NCBI GenBank assembly: GCA_013141075.1
Contig: JABFRQ010000010.1
Coordinates: 1 to 44,912 of the forward strand
Direction: 5' to 3'
Source: Methylotenera sp.
GTDB lineage: Bacteria; Pseudomonadota; Gammaproteobacteria; Burkholderiales; Methylophilaceae
Length of the DNA: 44,912 nt
Position 1 is the stretch's first letter; each line of letters begins with the position of its first letter. Both the position numbers and the translations under genes were made by a program. Below, piece by piece: positions 7,634-14,904 of this stretch. The notes under the pieces are model-generated. The model worked only from the letters and a program-made list of their open reading frames with translations, had not been told where the DNA came from and made no database searches.

Positions 7634-9506
7634 TGCATTTTCAGGTTTGGGCGATTTATCGTCTTATGCGCCTGAAGCCATTTTAACCACCCTGCCAGGA
7701 GAGCATCCGCGCATGGCGGCGGCTTTGGCGGTGGGCAGGCAAGCCAGTGCTGGCGGGCATTTAGATGTGGCTGAACTCAGCCGTATTGCTAACGAAATTT
7801 ATGCAGAAGGCTTTCCTGCTGGCTCGCCATTTTCCCAGCAAGAGGCGTTTCCATCTAACGCATCGCTCTCACCTTTGCCTAACCGAGGCGTGTTACCCAG
7901 CCCTAATATCGTAAGTGACCCCGTGCAAACGCCAACCCCCTCAATAGCAACGGCGGTGCCGAGCGTGGCTTCTGGCGTGCCTAATTTAGTGCCTACAGAC
8001 ATACTCAATACAGGTTACGCCAGCACCTTGCCTAACCATGATTATTTGAATTTAGCCAATTTAATCAACGGTGCTGAAGACCCATATCAAGCAGAACTCA
8101 ACCAAATATTGGGCTCCTTAAATAGTCATTCAGGTATTAACAGCGCAGGGTCTAGCCAAACCTCAAGTAAAAATGGTGCAACGCCTTATTATTTTTTGCA
8201 GGGCTTGCCAAATGAAAATGCTTCGCCCCATCAGCAAGACGCTGCGCAAACAAATACGATTACCAGCGCACATCCACCGTTTGATGCCAACTTAGTGCGC
8301 AAAGATTTTCCTATTTTACGTGAATTGGTGAATGGTCGGCCGCTGATTTGGTTTGATAATGCGGCAACAACGCAAAAGCCGCAAGCTGTGATTGACCGAA
8401 TCGCCTATTTTTATGAGCATGAAAATTCAAACATTCACCGTGCCGCGCATGAGTTAGCCGCGCGCGCGACTGATGCCTATGAAGAGGCGCGTGAAACAGT
8501 GCGCCGCTTTATCAATGCGCCTTCGGTGGATAATGTGATATTCGTGCGCGGCACGACTGAAGCCATTAACTTGGTCGCTAAAACGTGGGGTAAAAAGCAT
8601 ATCGGCGCAGGCGATGAAATTGTGATTTCGCACTTGGAGCATCACGCCAATATTGTGCCTTGGCAGCAACTTTGCCAAGAAACAGGCGCAAAACTTAAAG
8701 TAGCGCCTGTAGACGAAAGTGGGCAAGTATTGTTAGCTGAGTATCAAAAATTGCTTACCTCGCGTGTGAAGTTGGTGTCATTTACGCAAGTGTCCAACGC
8801 GCTTGGAACGGTGACGCCAGCGACTGAAATGATACAAATGGCGCACCGCGCAGGCGCAAAAGTGTTGCTAGATGGCGCGCAATCGGTATCGCACATGCGC
8901 ACTGATGTGCAAGCGCTTGATGCGGACTTTTTTGTGTTTTCAGGTCATAAAGTGTTTGGGCCAACGGGCATAGGCACACTATATGGCAAGCCAGAACTCT
9001 TGGCGGACATGCCCGCGTGGCAAGGCGGCGGCAATATGATTCAAGACGTGACGTTTGATAAAACCGTTTATCACGAAGCACCTGCTAAGTTTGAGGCAGG
9101 CACGGGCAATATTGCCGATGCTTTGGGTTTGGGCGCGGCGTTGCAATATGTTGAGCACATTGGCATAGACAACATTGCGCGTTACGAGCATGAGCTTTTG
9201 GAATACGCCACCGCAGCTATGTGTAAAATACCAGGCTTGTGCTTGGTTGGCACGGCGAAAGAGAAAGCCAGCGTGTTATCTTTTACGTTAAAAGGTTATA
9301 AGAGCGAAGAAGTGGGCGCCGCGCTAAATCAAGAAGGCATTGCCGTACGCTCAGGTCACCACTGCGCGCAGCCGATATTGCGTCGCTTTGGGCTTGAAAC
9401 TACGGTGCGCCCATCCTTGGCTTTTTACAACACACCAGCTGAGGTAGATATAATGGTGAATGCTTTATTGCGATTAACCTCACATAAAGCACCTAACAGC
9501 CTTTAG
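7620..9506 (+). CDS. Encapsulin-cargo cysteine desulfurase with N-terminal targeting extension
   Basis: This 628-residue protein combines a Ser/Pro/Asn/Gln-rich, probably disordered extension (1-220) with a SufS-type, group II PLP cysteine desulfurase (221-628). Catalytic features are intact: D418 in LLDGAQS, the PLP lysine K444 in FSGHKVFGPTG, the stacking His in HLEHHAN (about 342), and the persulfide Cys C582 in RSGHHCAQP. The extension holds conserved-looking islands, LDVAELSRIANEIYAEGF (48-65), HDYLNLANLI (140-149) and PYYFLQGLP (189-197). These are candidates for shell-docking motifs, because family 2A cargo desulfurases are loaded through such an extension. It converts cysteine to alanine and enzyme-bound sulfur. 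The start overlaps the encapsulin stop region (7620-7633), the closest possible genetic link. No SufE/SufU partner is adjacent. Confidence 0.93.
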   Translation: MTTNNAFSGLGDLSSYAPEAILTTLPGEHPRMAAALAVGRQASAGGHLDVAELSRIANEIYAEGFPAGSPFSQQEAFPSNASLSPLPNRGVLPSPNIVSDPVQTPTPSIATAVPSVASGVPNLVPTDILNTGYASTLPNHDYLNLANLINGAEDPYQAELNQILGSLNSHSGINSAGSSQTSSKNGATPYYFLQGLPNENASPHQQDAAQTNTITSAHPPFDANLVRKDFPILRELVNGRPLIWFDNAATTQKPQAVIDRIAYFYEHENSNIHRAAHELAARATDAYEEARETVRRFINAPSVDNVIFVRGTTEAINLVAKTWGKKHIGAGDEIVISHLEHHANIVPWQQLCQETGAKLKVAPVDESGQVLLAEYQKLLTSRVKLVSFTQVSNALGTVTPATEMIQMAHRAGAKVLLDGAQSVSHMRTDVQALDADFFVFSGHKVFGPTGIGTLYGKPELLADMPAWQGGGNMIQDVTFDKTVYHEAPAKFEAGTGNIADALGLGAALQYVEHIGIDNIARYEHELLEYATAAMCKIPGLCLVGTAKEKASVLSFTLKGYKSEEVGAALNQEGIAVRSGHHCAQPILRRFGLETTVRPSLAFYNTPAEVDIMVNALLRLTSHKAPNSL

Positions 9507-9549
9507 AAAAACTGGCAGAATAATACAAAAACACTTGTATTGTTCTGCC
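9507..9549 (-). terminator. Bidirectional terminator between desulfurase and second sbp
   Basis: GGCAGAATAATACAA (9514-9528) pairs with 9535-9549 over 15 bp, with one T-G wobble and a 6-base loop. On the minus strand the stem is followed by five Ts (9511-9507), ending the convergent sbp transcript. On the plus strand the U tract is poor, so it would only weakly stop the encapsulin operon. Confidence 0.75.
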
Positions 9550-9588
9550 GAGTTGCCTGATTTTAATGAGGTTTAATCTAACTTCATC

Positions 9589-10602
9589 CTATTGTTTACT
9601 GTAAATCTGGTCAAACGTGCCACCGTCAGAAAAGTGCTTTTTCTGCGCGGCTTGCCAACCACCAAAGTCTTCATCAATTTTCACAAAATTCACCTTTGGA
9701 AATTGCGCTTCGTATTTTTTGGCTACAGAAGCTAAAGTAGGGCGATAGTAGTTTTTAGCAGCAATCTCTTGACCTTCTTCGGTGTATAAGTACTCCAAAT
9801 AAGCTTTAGCTACGGCTTCAGTACCATGTTTTTTTGCGAATTTATCTACTACTGTCACAGGTGGCTCGGCTAGAATTGAGAGTGAAGGCACAACAATTTC
9901 AAATTTGCCTACCCCCAATTCTTTTTGCGCTAAAAAGGCTTCGTTTTCCCAAGCTAGTAGCACATCACCAATGCCGCGCTCTACAAAGGTGGTAGTTGAT
10001 CCGCGTGCGCCAGTATCTAGCACAGGTACGTTTTTAAACAATTTACTGATGAATTCTTTAGTTTTAGCTTCATCATTGCCGTTTTGCTTTTGTGCATAAG
10101 CCCAAGCGGCTAAGTAGTTCCAGCGTGCGCCACCCGATGTTTTAGGGTTAGGGGTAATGACTGAAACGTTTTGTTTAACTAAGTCACCCCAATCTTTAAT
10201 GTTTTTAGGGTTGCCTTTACGCACTAAAAATACAATGGTTGAGGTATAAGGCGAGCTGTTATGCGCTAAACGTTTTTGCCAGTCTTTTGGAATCAACTTG
10301 CCCTTTTCTTGTAATTGGTCAACGTCGTAAGCTAACGCAAGCGTAGCAACGTCTGCATCTAAGCCGTCAATAATGGCGCGGGCTTGCTTACCAGAGCCGC
10401 CGTGTGAAGTTTTAACCACAACATCGTCACCCGTTTTTGTTTTCCAAAAGGCAGCAAATGCTTTGTTGAAATCTTGGTAAAGCTCACGCGTTGGGTCATA
10501 AGAAACATTAAGCAAATTAACTTCTTTTGCTAACGCGGTGGCTGGTGCTGCAACGCCATATATCGCGCTAAGTAGGGCAATGGCTAATAGTGATTTTTTC
10601 AT
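9589..10602 (-). CDS. sbp: Periplasmic sulfate-binding protein Sbp (copy 2)
   Basis: This is a second sulfate receptor, 337 residues, clearly paralogous to the product of 4338-5351. Shared blocks are [61 protein letters not shown] and [20 protein letters not shown]. The signal peptide is [12 protein letters not shown]... with cleavage after ALA (about residue 25). AAAGGA precedes the ATG by 8 bases. It has no transporter genes of its own and would hand sulfate to the CysTWA encoded at 455-3320, or it may prefer a related oxyanion (thiosulfate, molybdate). It lies downstream of the porin and of a Cys-rich leader peptide, 30 bases after the leader stop. Confidence 0.93.
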   Translation of the reverse strand: MKKSLLAIALLSAIYGVAAPATALAKEVNLLNVSYDPTRELYQDFNKAFAAFWKTKTGDDVVVKTSHGGSGKQARAIIDGLDADVATLALAYDVDQLQEKGKLIPKDWQKRLAHNSSPYTSTIVFLVRKGNPKNIKDWGDLVKQNVSVITPNPKTSGGARWNYLAAWAYAQKQNGNDEAKTKEFISKLFKNVPVLDTGARGSTTTFVERGIGDVLLAWENEAFLAQKELGVGKFEIVVPSLSILAEPPVTVVDKFAKKHGTEAVAKAYLEYLYTEEGQEIAAKNYYRPTLASVAKKYEAQFPKVNFVKIDEDFGGWQAAQKKHFSDGGTFDQIYSKQ

Positions 10603-10632
10603 TTTTAAATCCTTTAATAATTTGTTTTAATT

Positions 10633-10683
10633 TCAATTTTTTGTATGGTGTAAAGTACACATATTCAAACAATGACATCGCAT
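10633..10683 (-). CDS. Cys/His-rich leader peptide upstream of sbp copy 2
   Basis: This is a 16-codon open frame encoding MRCHCLNMCTLHHTKN, then TGA. It is preceded by a textbook Shine-Dalgarno AAAGGAG 6 bases before the ATG at 10683, better than that of most genes in the window. Three of 16 residues are Cys and three are His. The stop is 30 bases before the start of sbp. Short Cys-rich leaders ahead of sulfur-uptake genes are known as sensors of charged tRNA-Cys in other bacteria. The same role is inferred here: ribosome speed over the UGU codons would tune sbp expression. No stable terminator lies between leader and sbp, so the effect would be translational or Rho-dependent. It is too short for standard gene calling. 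Confidence 0.7.
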   Translation of the reverse strand: MRCHCLNMCTLHHTKN

Positions 10684-10741
10684 ATCGCGCTCCTTTAAAT
10701 GTTAGTTTTTAATTGTTTTAAAGATTAGAAAGCCACCAAGC

Positions 10742-12316
10742 TTAAAAAGCGACTTGGAAGCGCGCTAATAATGCGTTTTCATTTTCACGGTCGGTGATGT
10801 TGGTGCCTGCCAGATTCACAGGAGTAATACCAACGCCAGCGCCGCCATCAAAGCTGGTATGTGTATAGTTAAGTGCCACTTTAGCGTTTTCACTCAGATA
10901 CCAATTCACGCCTGCAATCCATGATTTCGCTGATTTAGCGCTGGTTGATAAGTCAGCATAAGCTCCTGTAAAGTCTGTACCAGCAGGATTTTTAAAGGTG
11001 TCATTATCCAAATTGATTTCACTGTAGCGCGCAACCAACTCCCAAGCGCCCCAGCCGCCTTTGTCTAAATCAAAGTTATTTTTTGGCTTAACACCTTTAA
11101 ATGAAGCGTCTTCGCCTGTAATAAGGTATGAAGCAGCTACTTGCCACGCATCATGTTTAAGCTTTTTGTTACTACCCGCTACAAAAGCAGTGTTAGTGCC
11201 ACCGCCGCCAGCGGCTAAAGAGCCACCTGTGGTCAAGCTTACATCTTGACTAACGCGTGCATATTCAGCAATAACGCCTAATGGGCCAAAATAGTAGTTT
11301 GCTTGAGGCGTAATGCGGAAGCGTTTGCCATCAGCAACAGCTCCACCTGCGTATCTAAAGAAAGTTTGTTGACCGTCTGTTACATAACTAGGTAGACCAT
11401 TACGGGTCGCATCGGCCGCAGATGTGTCTGTGAAGTTAAGATTACGCTCACCTGTAAATTTAGTGTAAGTGCCACCAATACCAAAGCCTAAGCCTGCCAG
11501 TGCAGAAGTTGAATCGTTAAATGGTGTAGTAAATAAACGCGCAGTATATTCACGCTCACCGTTGTACTCATTGCCTGTGCTGATATTGCCACCATCATTT
11601 ACACCGTTGACAATACCAACGCCATAATTGAGCTTATTGCTCAGTAAATCACCTGATACGGTTACACCTAAATCACGGTTTGGCAAAATCGCGTTGGTCA
11701 CATAACTACGCTCAATGAATTTAATATCACCGCCACCTTGCAAACGCTCTAAACCCACAATACTTTTTTGCTTACCTGCGCGCACTTTGAATGCTGGGCT
11801 AAAATTAGCTTCTACATAAGCATCTACTGCAGATGCGCTGCCGCCAGCAAACTCAGGCGTAAAGCGAAAGCCATACTTGCCACCCACTTTACCTTCAATG
11901 GTTGGGCGTACGCGGCGTAATAATGCGGTGTCTGTAGCATCATGAAAGCCATTAGCATCTAAATCACCCGCACGTTGATTTGAGCGATTACGCACATCAT
12001 TAGCCCCCGATGAATATGCGCGATAATCAGCTTGAATTAAACCTCTAAATTTAATTTCGTTTTTCCCATCGGGTGAAGATAAAGAAAAGCCGCCACTGCT
12101 AGCTTTTACTATTGGTGTTGTTTTTTTAGCCGCATCCGCTGTTTCTTCGTTAATCTCGCCTTTGCGCGCCAGCACTTTTACTTGCTGGCTAAGGGCTTGT
12201 ACTAAACCGCGTAGTTCTTCAAGCTCAGCACTATCATTAGCACTCGCGGTAATGGGTAATGAAATAATGCCGCTTGCAATAAGCACTGCAGCATATTTTG
12301 ATAATTTGAATTGCAT
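10742..12316 (-). CDS. OprP/OprO-type outer-membrane porin
   Basis: This is an anion-type trimeric beta-barrel of the porin O/P family, about 524 residues. The start at 12316 (MQFKLSK) is preferred, because CAGGAG lies 7 bases before it while it directly abuts the upstream ATG at 12322. The signal peptide ends near ITASA (about 27). A short coiled-coil follows (ELEELRGLVQALSQQVKVLA), then a barrel with alternating strands such as GLIQADYRAYSSG and ARLFTTPFN. The C-terminus ALLARFQVAF ends in Phe, the barrel-assembly signal. Family members carry phosphate or pyrophosphate. Its position between oscA and sbp suggests sulfate or organosulfonate uptake under sulfur limitation (inference). A GCTGACCAG hairpin sits 18 bases upstream of the start. 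Confidence 0.88.
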   Translation of the reverse strand: MQFKLSKYAAVLIASGIISLPITASANDSAELEELRGLVQALSQQVKVLARKGEINEETADAAKKTTPIVKASSGGFSLSSPDGKNEIKFRGLIQADYRAYSSGANDVRNRSNQRAGDLDANGFHDATDTALLRRVRPTIEGKVGGKYGFRFTPEFAGGSASAVDAYVEANFSPAFKVRAGKQKSIVGLERLQGGGDIKFIERSYVTNAILPNRDLGVTVSGDLLSNKLNYGVGIVNGVNDGGNISTGNEYNGEREYTARLFTTPFNDSTSALAGLGFGIGGTYTKFTGERNLNFTDTSAADATRNGLPSYVTDGQQTFFRYAGGAVADGKRFRITPQANYYFGPLGVIAEYARVSQDVSLTTGGSLAAGGGGTNTAFVAGSNKKLKHDAWQVAASYLITGEDASFKGVKPKNNFDLDKGGWGAWELVARYSEINLDNDTFKNPAGTDFTGAYADLSTSAKSAKSWIAGVNWYLSENAKVALNYTHTSFDGGAGVGITPVNLAGTNITDRENENALLARFQVAF

Positions 12317-12333
12317 TTTCATCTCCTGAATAA

Positions 12334-12354
12334 GCTTCCAGCCTACTGGTCAGC
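12334..12354 (-). promoter_or_regulatory. Hairpin element GCTGACCAG-N4-CTGGAAGC (copy in porin leader)
   Basis: On the minus strand this reads GCTGACCAG-TAGG-CTGGAAGC, identical outside the loop to 5564-5584 upstream of srpH. It lies between the oscA stop (12382) and the porin Shine-Dalgarno (about 12324-12329), so it would be part of the intercistronic mRNA. Sense orientation in both copies favours an RNA function, but a protein-bound operator is not excluded. Confidence 0.5.
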
Positions 12355-12381
12355 CTATGAATTTAAGATTTTTATAATTTC

Positions 12382-12612
12382 TTATTTGGCCGCTGCTTTT
12401 GCAGTAGGCGTGAATTTGGTGCTCACTTGGTTCTTAGCGCTATCTTGGCTAAACCTAAGTTTTTCTCTTTTCTCAATTTGCGTCACACGTCCTTCATGCA
12501 GCACAATTTCAACTGAGCCAAAACCAGAGCCTTGTTTAAGCTCATCGACAGCGCGTAAAATTTCATCAGAAACCTCACGATTTGTTTTTGATGTACTTTG
12601 AATCACAGTCAT
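12382..12612 (-). CDS. oscA: OscA-like sulfur-starvation protein (YezD/DUF2292 family)
   Basis: This is a small cytoplasmic protein of 76 residues starting at 12612 (MTVIQSTSKT). AAGG lies 8 bases before the ATG, and an ATG 15 codons upstream is less likely. The core VSDEILRAVDELKQGSGFGSVEIVLHEGRVTQIEKREKLRF, read as consecutive segments, is the DUF2292 domain. A basic, Ala-rich tail follows. OscA is induced by sulfur starvation in Pseudomonas, is needed for growth on organosulfur compounds, and its gene lies next to sbp there. Its biochemical activity is unknown. Here it heads the oscA-porin-sbp group on the minus strand, 65 bases before the porin, which supports a sulfur-limitation regulon. 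Confidence 0.82.
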   Translation of the reverse strand: MTVIQSTSKTNREVSDEILRAVDELKQGSGFGSVEIVLHEGRVTQIEKREKLRFSQDSAKNQVSTKFTPTAKAAAK

Positions 12613-12839
12613 GACATAAACCTTAAATCTAATTTTGTAAAAAGCGAATGCACGCACTATAAAGCCACATTAAAACAATTAAAAAGAATTTGTTTTTATA
12701 AGTTTATAATTAAATAGAATATAAATAGAAGGTTTAAATTTTCAATGGACGTGAAAAAATGGCGTAATACCTAAGAATGGCTCTGGTTAATATAGGCTTT
12801 AATGCGCGTGTCTATCAGGTCTAAAAGATATGTATCAGG

Positions 12840-12845
12840 TATAAT
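12840..12845 (+). promoter_or_regulatory. Consensus -10 box 7 bases before the rmuC start
   Basis: The perfect TATAAT at 12840-12845 ends 7 bases before the ATG at 12853, so transcription would begin on or within a few bases of the start codon. The -35 region is poor. TATCAGGT is repeated directly at 12813-12820 and 12833-12840. If used, this promoter yields a leaderless or nearly leaderless rmuC mRNA. Confidence 0.45.
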
Positions 12846-12852
12846 TACACCC

Positions 12853-14187
12853 ATGATACAAACCATTATTTTAGTCATTGCACTGTTGATTTTGCTGTTA
12901 TTGGCCTGGCAGTTATGGCGCAATGTTCAGCTTGATAAAAACTCTGCTGCCTTGCAACAAGTACTATTGCAACAACTAGAAGAAAAGCATCGTGCTATGT
13001 TGTTAGACTTTAACGATGGCTTAAACAAGCTTGGCGACCGTTTAGGTGCTTCATCTAGCGAAATTAGCGAGCGTTTGCGTGCAAGTGTGGCAGCTGAGCT
13101 GCAAGCCACGCGTGACGCTATGCAAGCGCTACAATTGGCACAAAATACTAGTTTATCTCTTACGCGTGAAACTGTTCTTGAAAAGCTGCACACCACACTG
13201 TCCGAGCAAGGCAAAGCCGAGCAAGAGCTTATTCAATCGACCATGCGCAACGCTACAATTCAATTAACCAGCACGATTGATAATTTGGCCAAAACCGTTG
13301 ATGGCCGCTTAGAGCAAATCGGCGGCAAGGTTTCTGAGCGTTTGGATGAAGGCTTTAAAAAGACCAACCAAACCTTTATTGACGTAATGGCGCGCCTTGC
13401 CACGATTGATGAAGCGCAAAAGAAAATTGATGGTTTAACGACCAATGTAGTGAGTTTGCAAGAGTTGCTGGGTGACAAGCGCAGCCGAGGTGCATTTGGC
13501 GAAGTGCAGCTAGAAGCCTTGGTGCGTAACGTGTTGCCAGTGAATTCATTCGCCATGCAATACACGTTTGAAAATGGCACACGGGCTGATTGTGCTTTGT
13601 TTTTGCCAGACCCAACAGGCACAGTTGCGGTAGATAGCAAATTTCCGCTAGAAAATTATCACCGCATGTTTGATAACAAATTGAGCGATATTGAGCAATT
13701 GGCGGCTGAAAAACAGTTTAAGTTAGACGTTAAAAAGCACGTAGATGACATCGCCAATAAGTACATTATTTCAAACGTAACGTCAGATGGCGCGGTGATG
13801 TTTATCCCCGCCGAGGCCGTGTTTGCTGAGCTGCACGCTTACCATAACGATGTGATTGAATACGCCATGAATAAACGTGTTTGGGTAGTTTCACCCACCA
13901 CGCTCATGGCAGTGCTAAACACCGCCCGCGCGGTGCTTAAAGATGTTGAAACGCGCAAACAAGTGCATGTGATTAAAGAAGAATTGGGCAAGCTCAGCAA
14001 AGACTTTGGTCGCTTTGACCAACGCATGAAAAAATTGGCTGATAACATCCGCCAAGCCCATGAAAACGCGCAAGAAGTGCATATTTCTAGCCAGAAAATA
14101 TCAAACCGCTTTGCGCAGATTGAGCGTGTAGAGTTAGCAAATAAGCCGCTAGATGTGCTGGATATTATTGACGATGCAGATGACTAA
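12853..14187 (+). CDS. rmuC: DNA recombination protein RmuC
   Basis: RmuC limits recombination at inverted repeats in E. coli. The family has a membrane anchor, a long coiled coil and a PDDEXK-like nuclease fold. Starting at 12853 (MIQTIILVIA) gives 444 residues and places the single membrane helix at the very N-terminus. The longer frame from 12802 would bury it and overlap the -10 box. The coiled coil covers about residues 25-220. The nuclease-like domain includes GDKRSRGAFGEVQLEAL, CALFLPDPTGTVAVDSKFPL (with the D-SK motif) and VWVVSPTTLMAVLNTAR. There is no Shine-Dalgarno before the ATG. It is followed by moaD after a single base. Confidence 0.92.
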   Translation: MIQTIILVIALLILLLLAWQLWRNVQLDKNSAALQQVLLQQLEEKHRAMLLDFNDGLNKLGDRLGASSSEISERLRASVAAELQATRDAMQALQLAQNTSLSLTRETVLEKLHTTLSEQGKAEQELIQSTMRNATIQLTSTIDNLAKTVDGRLEQIGGKVSERLDEGFKKTNQTFIDVMARLATIDEAQKKIDGLTTNVVSLQELLGDKRSRGAFGEVQLEALVRNVLPVNSFAMQYTFENGTRADCALFLPDPTGTVAVDSKFPLENYHRMFDNKLSDIEQLAAEKQFKLDVKKHVDDIANKYIISNVTSDGAVMFIPAEAVFAELHAYHNDVIEYAMNKRVWVVSPTTLMAVLNTARAVLKDVETRKQVHVIKEELGKLSKDFGRFDQRMKKLADNIRQAHENAQEVHISSQKISNRFAQIERVELANKPLDVLDIIDDADD

Positions 14188-14188
14188 C

Positions 14189-14458
14189 ATGAATATTAAA
14201 ATATTTTATTTCGCAAGGCTCAAAGAAACACTTAAATTTTCTACCGAAGATTTAGAGTTGGCTGATGATGATTTTGCAGGTACGCTGACAATACTAAAAC
14301 TCAAAGCTCACCTTGCTAAACGCAACGATACTTGGCAACAAATGTTGATGGGCAAGCTAAAAGTGCGTGGCGCGATTAACCATGAATTGGTGGATGATAA
14401 CGCACCAATTGCCGATGGCGATGAAGTGGCTTTTTTCCCACCAGTGACGGGTGGTTAA
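14189..14458 (+). CDS. moaD: Molybdopterin synthase sulfur-carrier subunit MoaD
   Basis: This is a small beta-grasp protein whose C-terminal Gly-Gly carries the thiocarboxylate used by MoaE to build molybdopterin. The start at 14189 (MNIKIFYFARLKE) gives 89 residues. Twelve extra upstream codons in the same frame overlap rmuC and are not expected in the family. The diagnostic end ADGDEVAFFPPVTGG is present. It starts one base after the rmuC stop. Its partner moaE lies 446 bases downstream, separated by a DUF559 gene and repeats that look inserted. Confidence 0.92.
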   Translation: MNIKIFYFARLKETLKFSTEDLELADDDFAGTLTILKLKAHLAKRNDTWQQMLMGKLKVRGAINHELVDDNAPIADGDEVAFFPPVTGG

Positions 14459-14472
14459 ATGCATACAATAAG

Positions 14473-14510
14473 CCCCCTCTCCCTTTATGGGAGAGGGTTG
14501 GGGAGAGGGT
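14473..14510. repeat. CCCTCTCCC palindromic repeat, left copy
   Basis: CCCTCTCCC (14475-14483), GGGAGAGGG (14489-14497) and GGGGAGAGGG (14500-14509) form a compact hairpin unit. The inverted equivalent lies at 14850-14885, so the two bracket the DUF559 gene. Confidence 0.85.
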
Positions 14511-14512
14511 GA

Positions 14513-14899
14513 TTGCCACATAAAAACATTGAATTTGCCAAAGCTTTACGTACCAATCAAACCGACGCTGAACTCAAAGTTTGGCAAGCTGTGAGGGCTT
14601 CAAGGCTATTGAATTTTAAGTTTAGGCGGCAAGTGCTAATTGGCAACTTTATTGTTGATTTTGTGTGTTTTGAGAAAAAGCTAATCATTGAAATTGATGG
14701 TGGTCAACATTTAGAGAGTGAAAAAGATTTAACGCGTGATGCAAAATTAAATGCGCAAGGATATCAAGTGTTAAGGTTTTGGAATAATGAGGTGATGCAA
14801 AATTTTGAGGGTGTGTTAAGTGTGATTGTACAAAAATTACAAACAGCGACCCCTCTCCCCAGCCCTCTCCCACAAGGGGAGAGGGAGTTTAAAGGCTAA
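14513..14899 (+). CDS. DUF559 endonuclease-like protein within a repeat-bounded cassette
   Basis: This 128-residue protein has the Vsr-like PDDEXK fold of DUF559: RTNQTDAELKVWQAVRA, FKFRRQVLIGNFIVDFVC (Asp of the active site) and KKLIIEIDGGQH (E-x-D), then GYQVLRFWNNEVM. The exact substrate of the family is unknown. The start is TTG at 14513, directly after an in-frame stop, with the left repeat serving as a purine-rich ribosome site. The last 18 residues (from TPLPSPLPQG) are encoded by the right repeat, so the repeat is part of the gene. It interrupts moaD-moaE spacing and looks acquired. Whether it is active is unknown. Confidence 0.82.
   Translation: MPHKNIEFAKALRTNQTDAELKVWQAVRASRLLNFKFRRQVLIGNFIVDFVCFEKKLIIEIDGGQHLESEKDLTRDAKLNAQGYQVLRFWNNEVMQNFEGVLSVIVQKLQTATPLPSPLPQGEREFKG
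14850..14885. repeat. CCCTCTCCC palindromic repeat, right copy (inverted)
   Basis: CCCCTCTCCCC (14850-14860), CCCTCTCCC (14863-14871) and GGGGAGAGGG (14876-14885) are the mirror image of the left unit at 14473-14510. It overlaps the 3' coding end of the DUF559 gene and ends 19 bases before moaE. Confidence 0.85.
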
Positions 14900-14904
14900 T
14901 TTTT

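Noticed and set aside
12637..12678. Frame of 13 codons (MWLYSACIRFLQN) upstream of oscA on the minus strand
   Set aside because: It has no Shine-Dalgarno and only one Cys, so it is likely chance in an A/T-rich leader.
13260..13640. 126-codon open frame opposite rmuC
   Set aside because: It is antisense to a well supported gene, with no family resemblance and no ribosome site.
14473..14885. CRISPR-like repeat array
   Set aside because: There are only two mirror-image palindromic units around a gene and no regular spacers.
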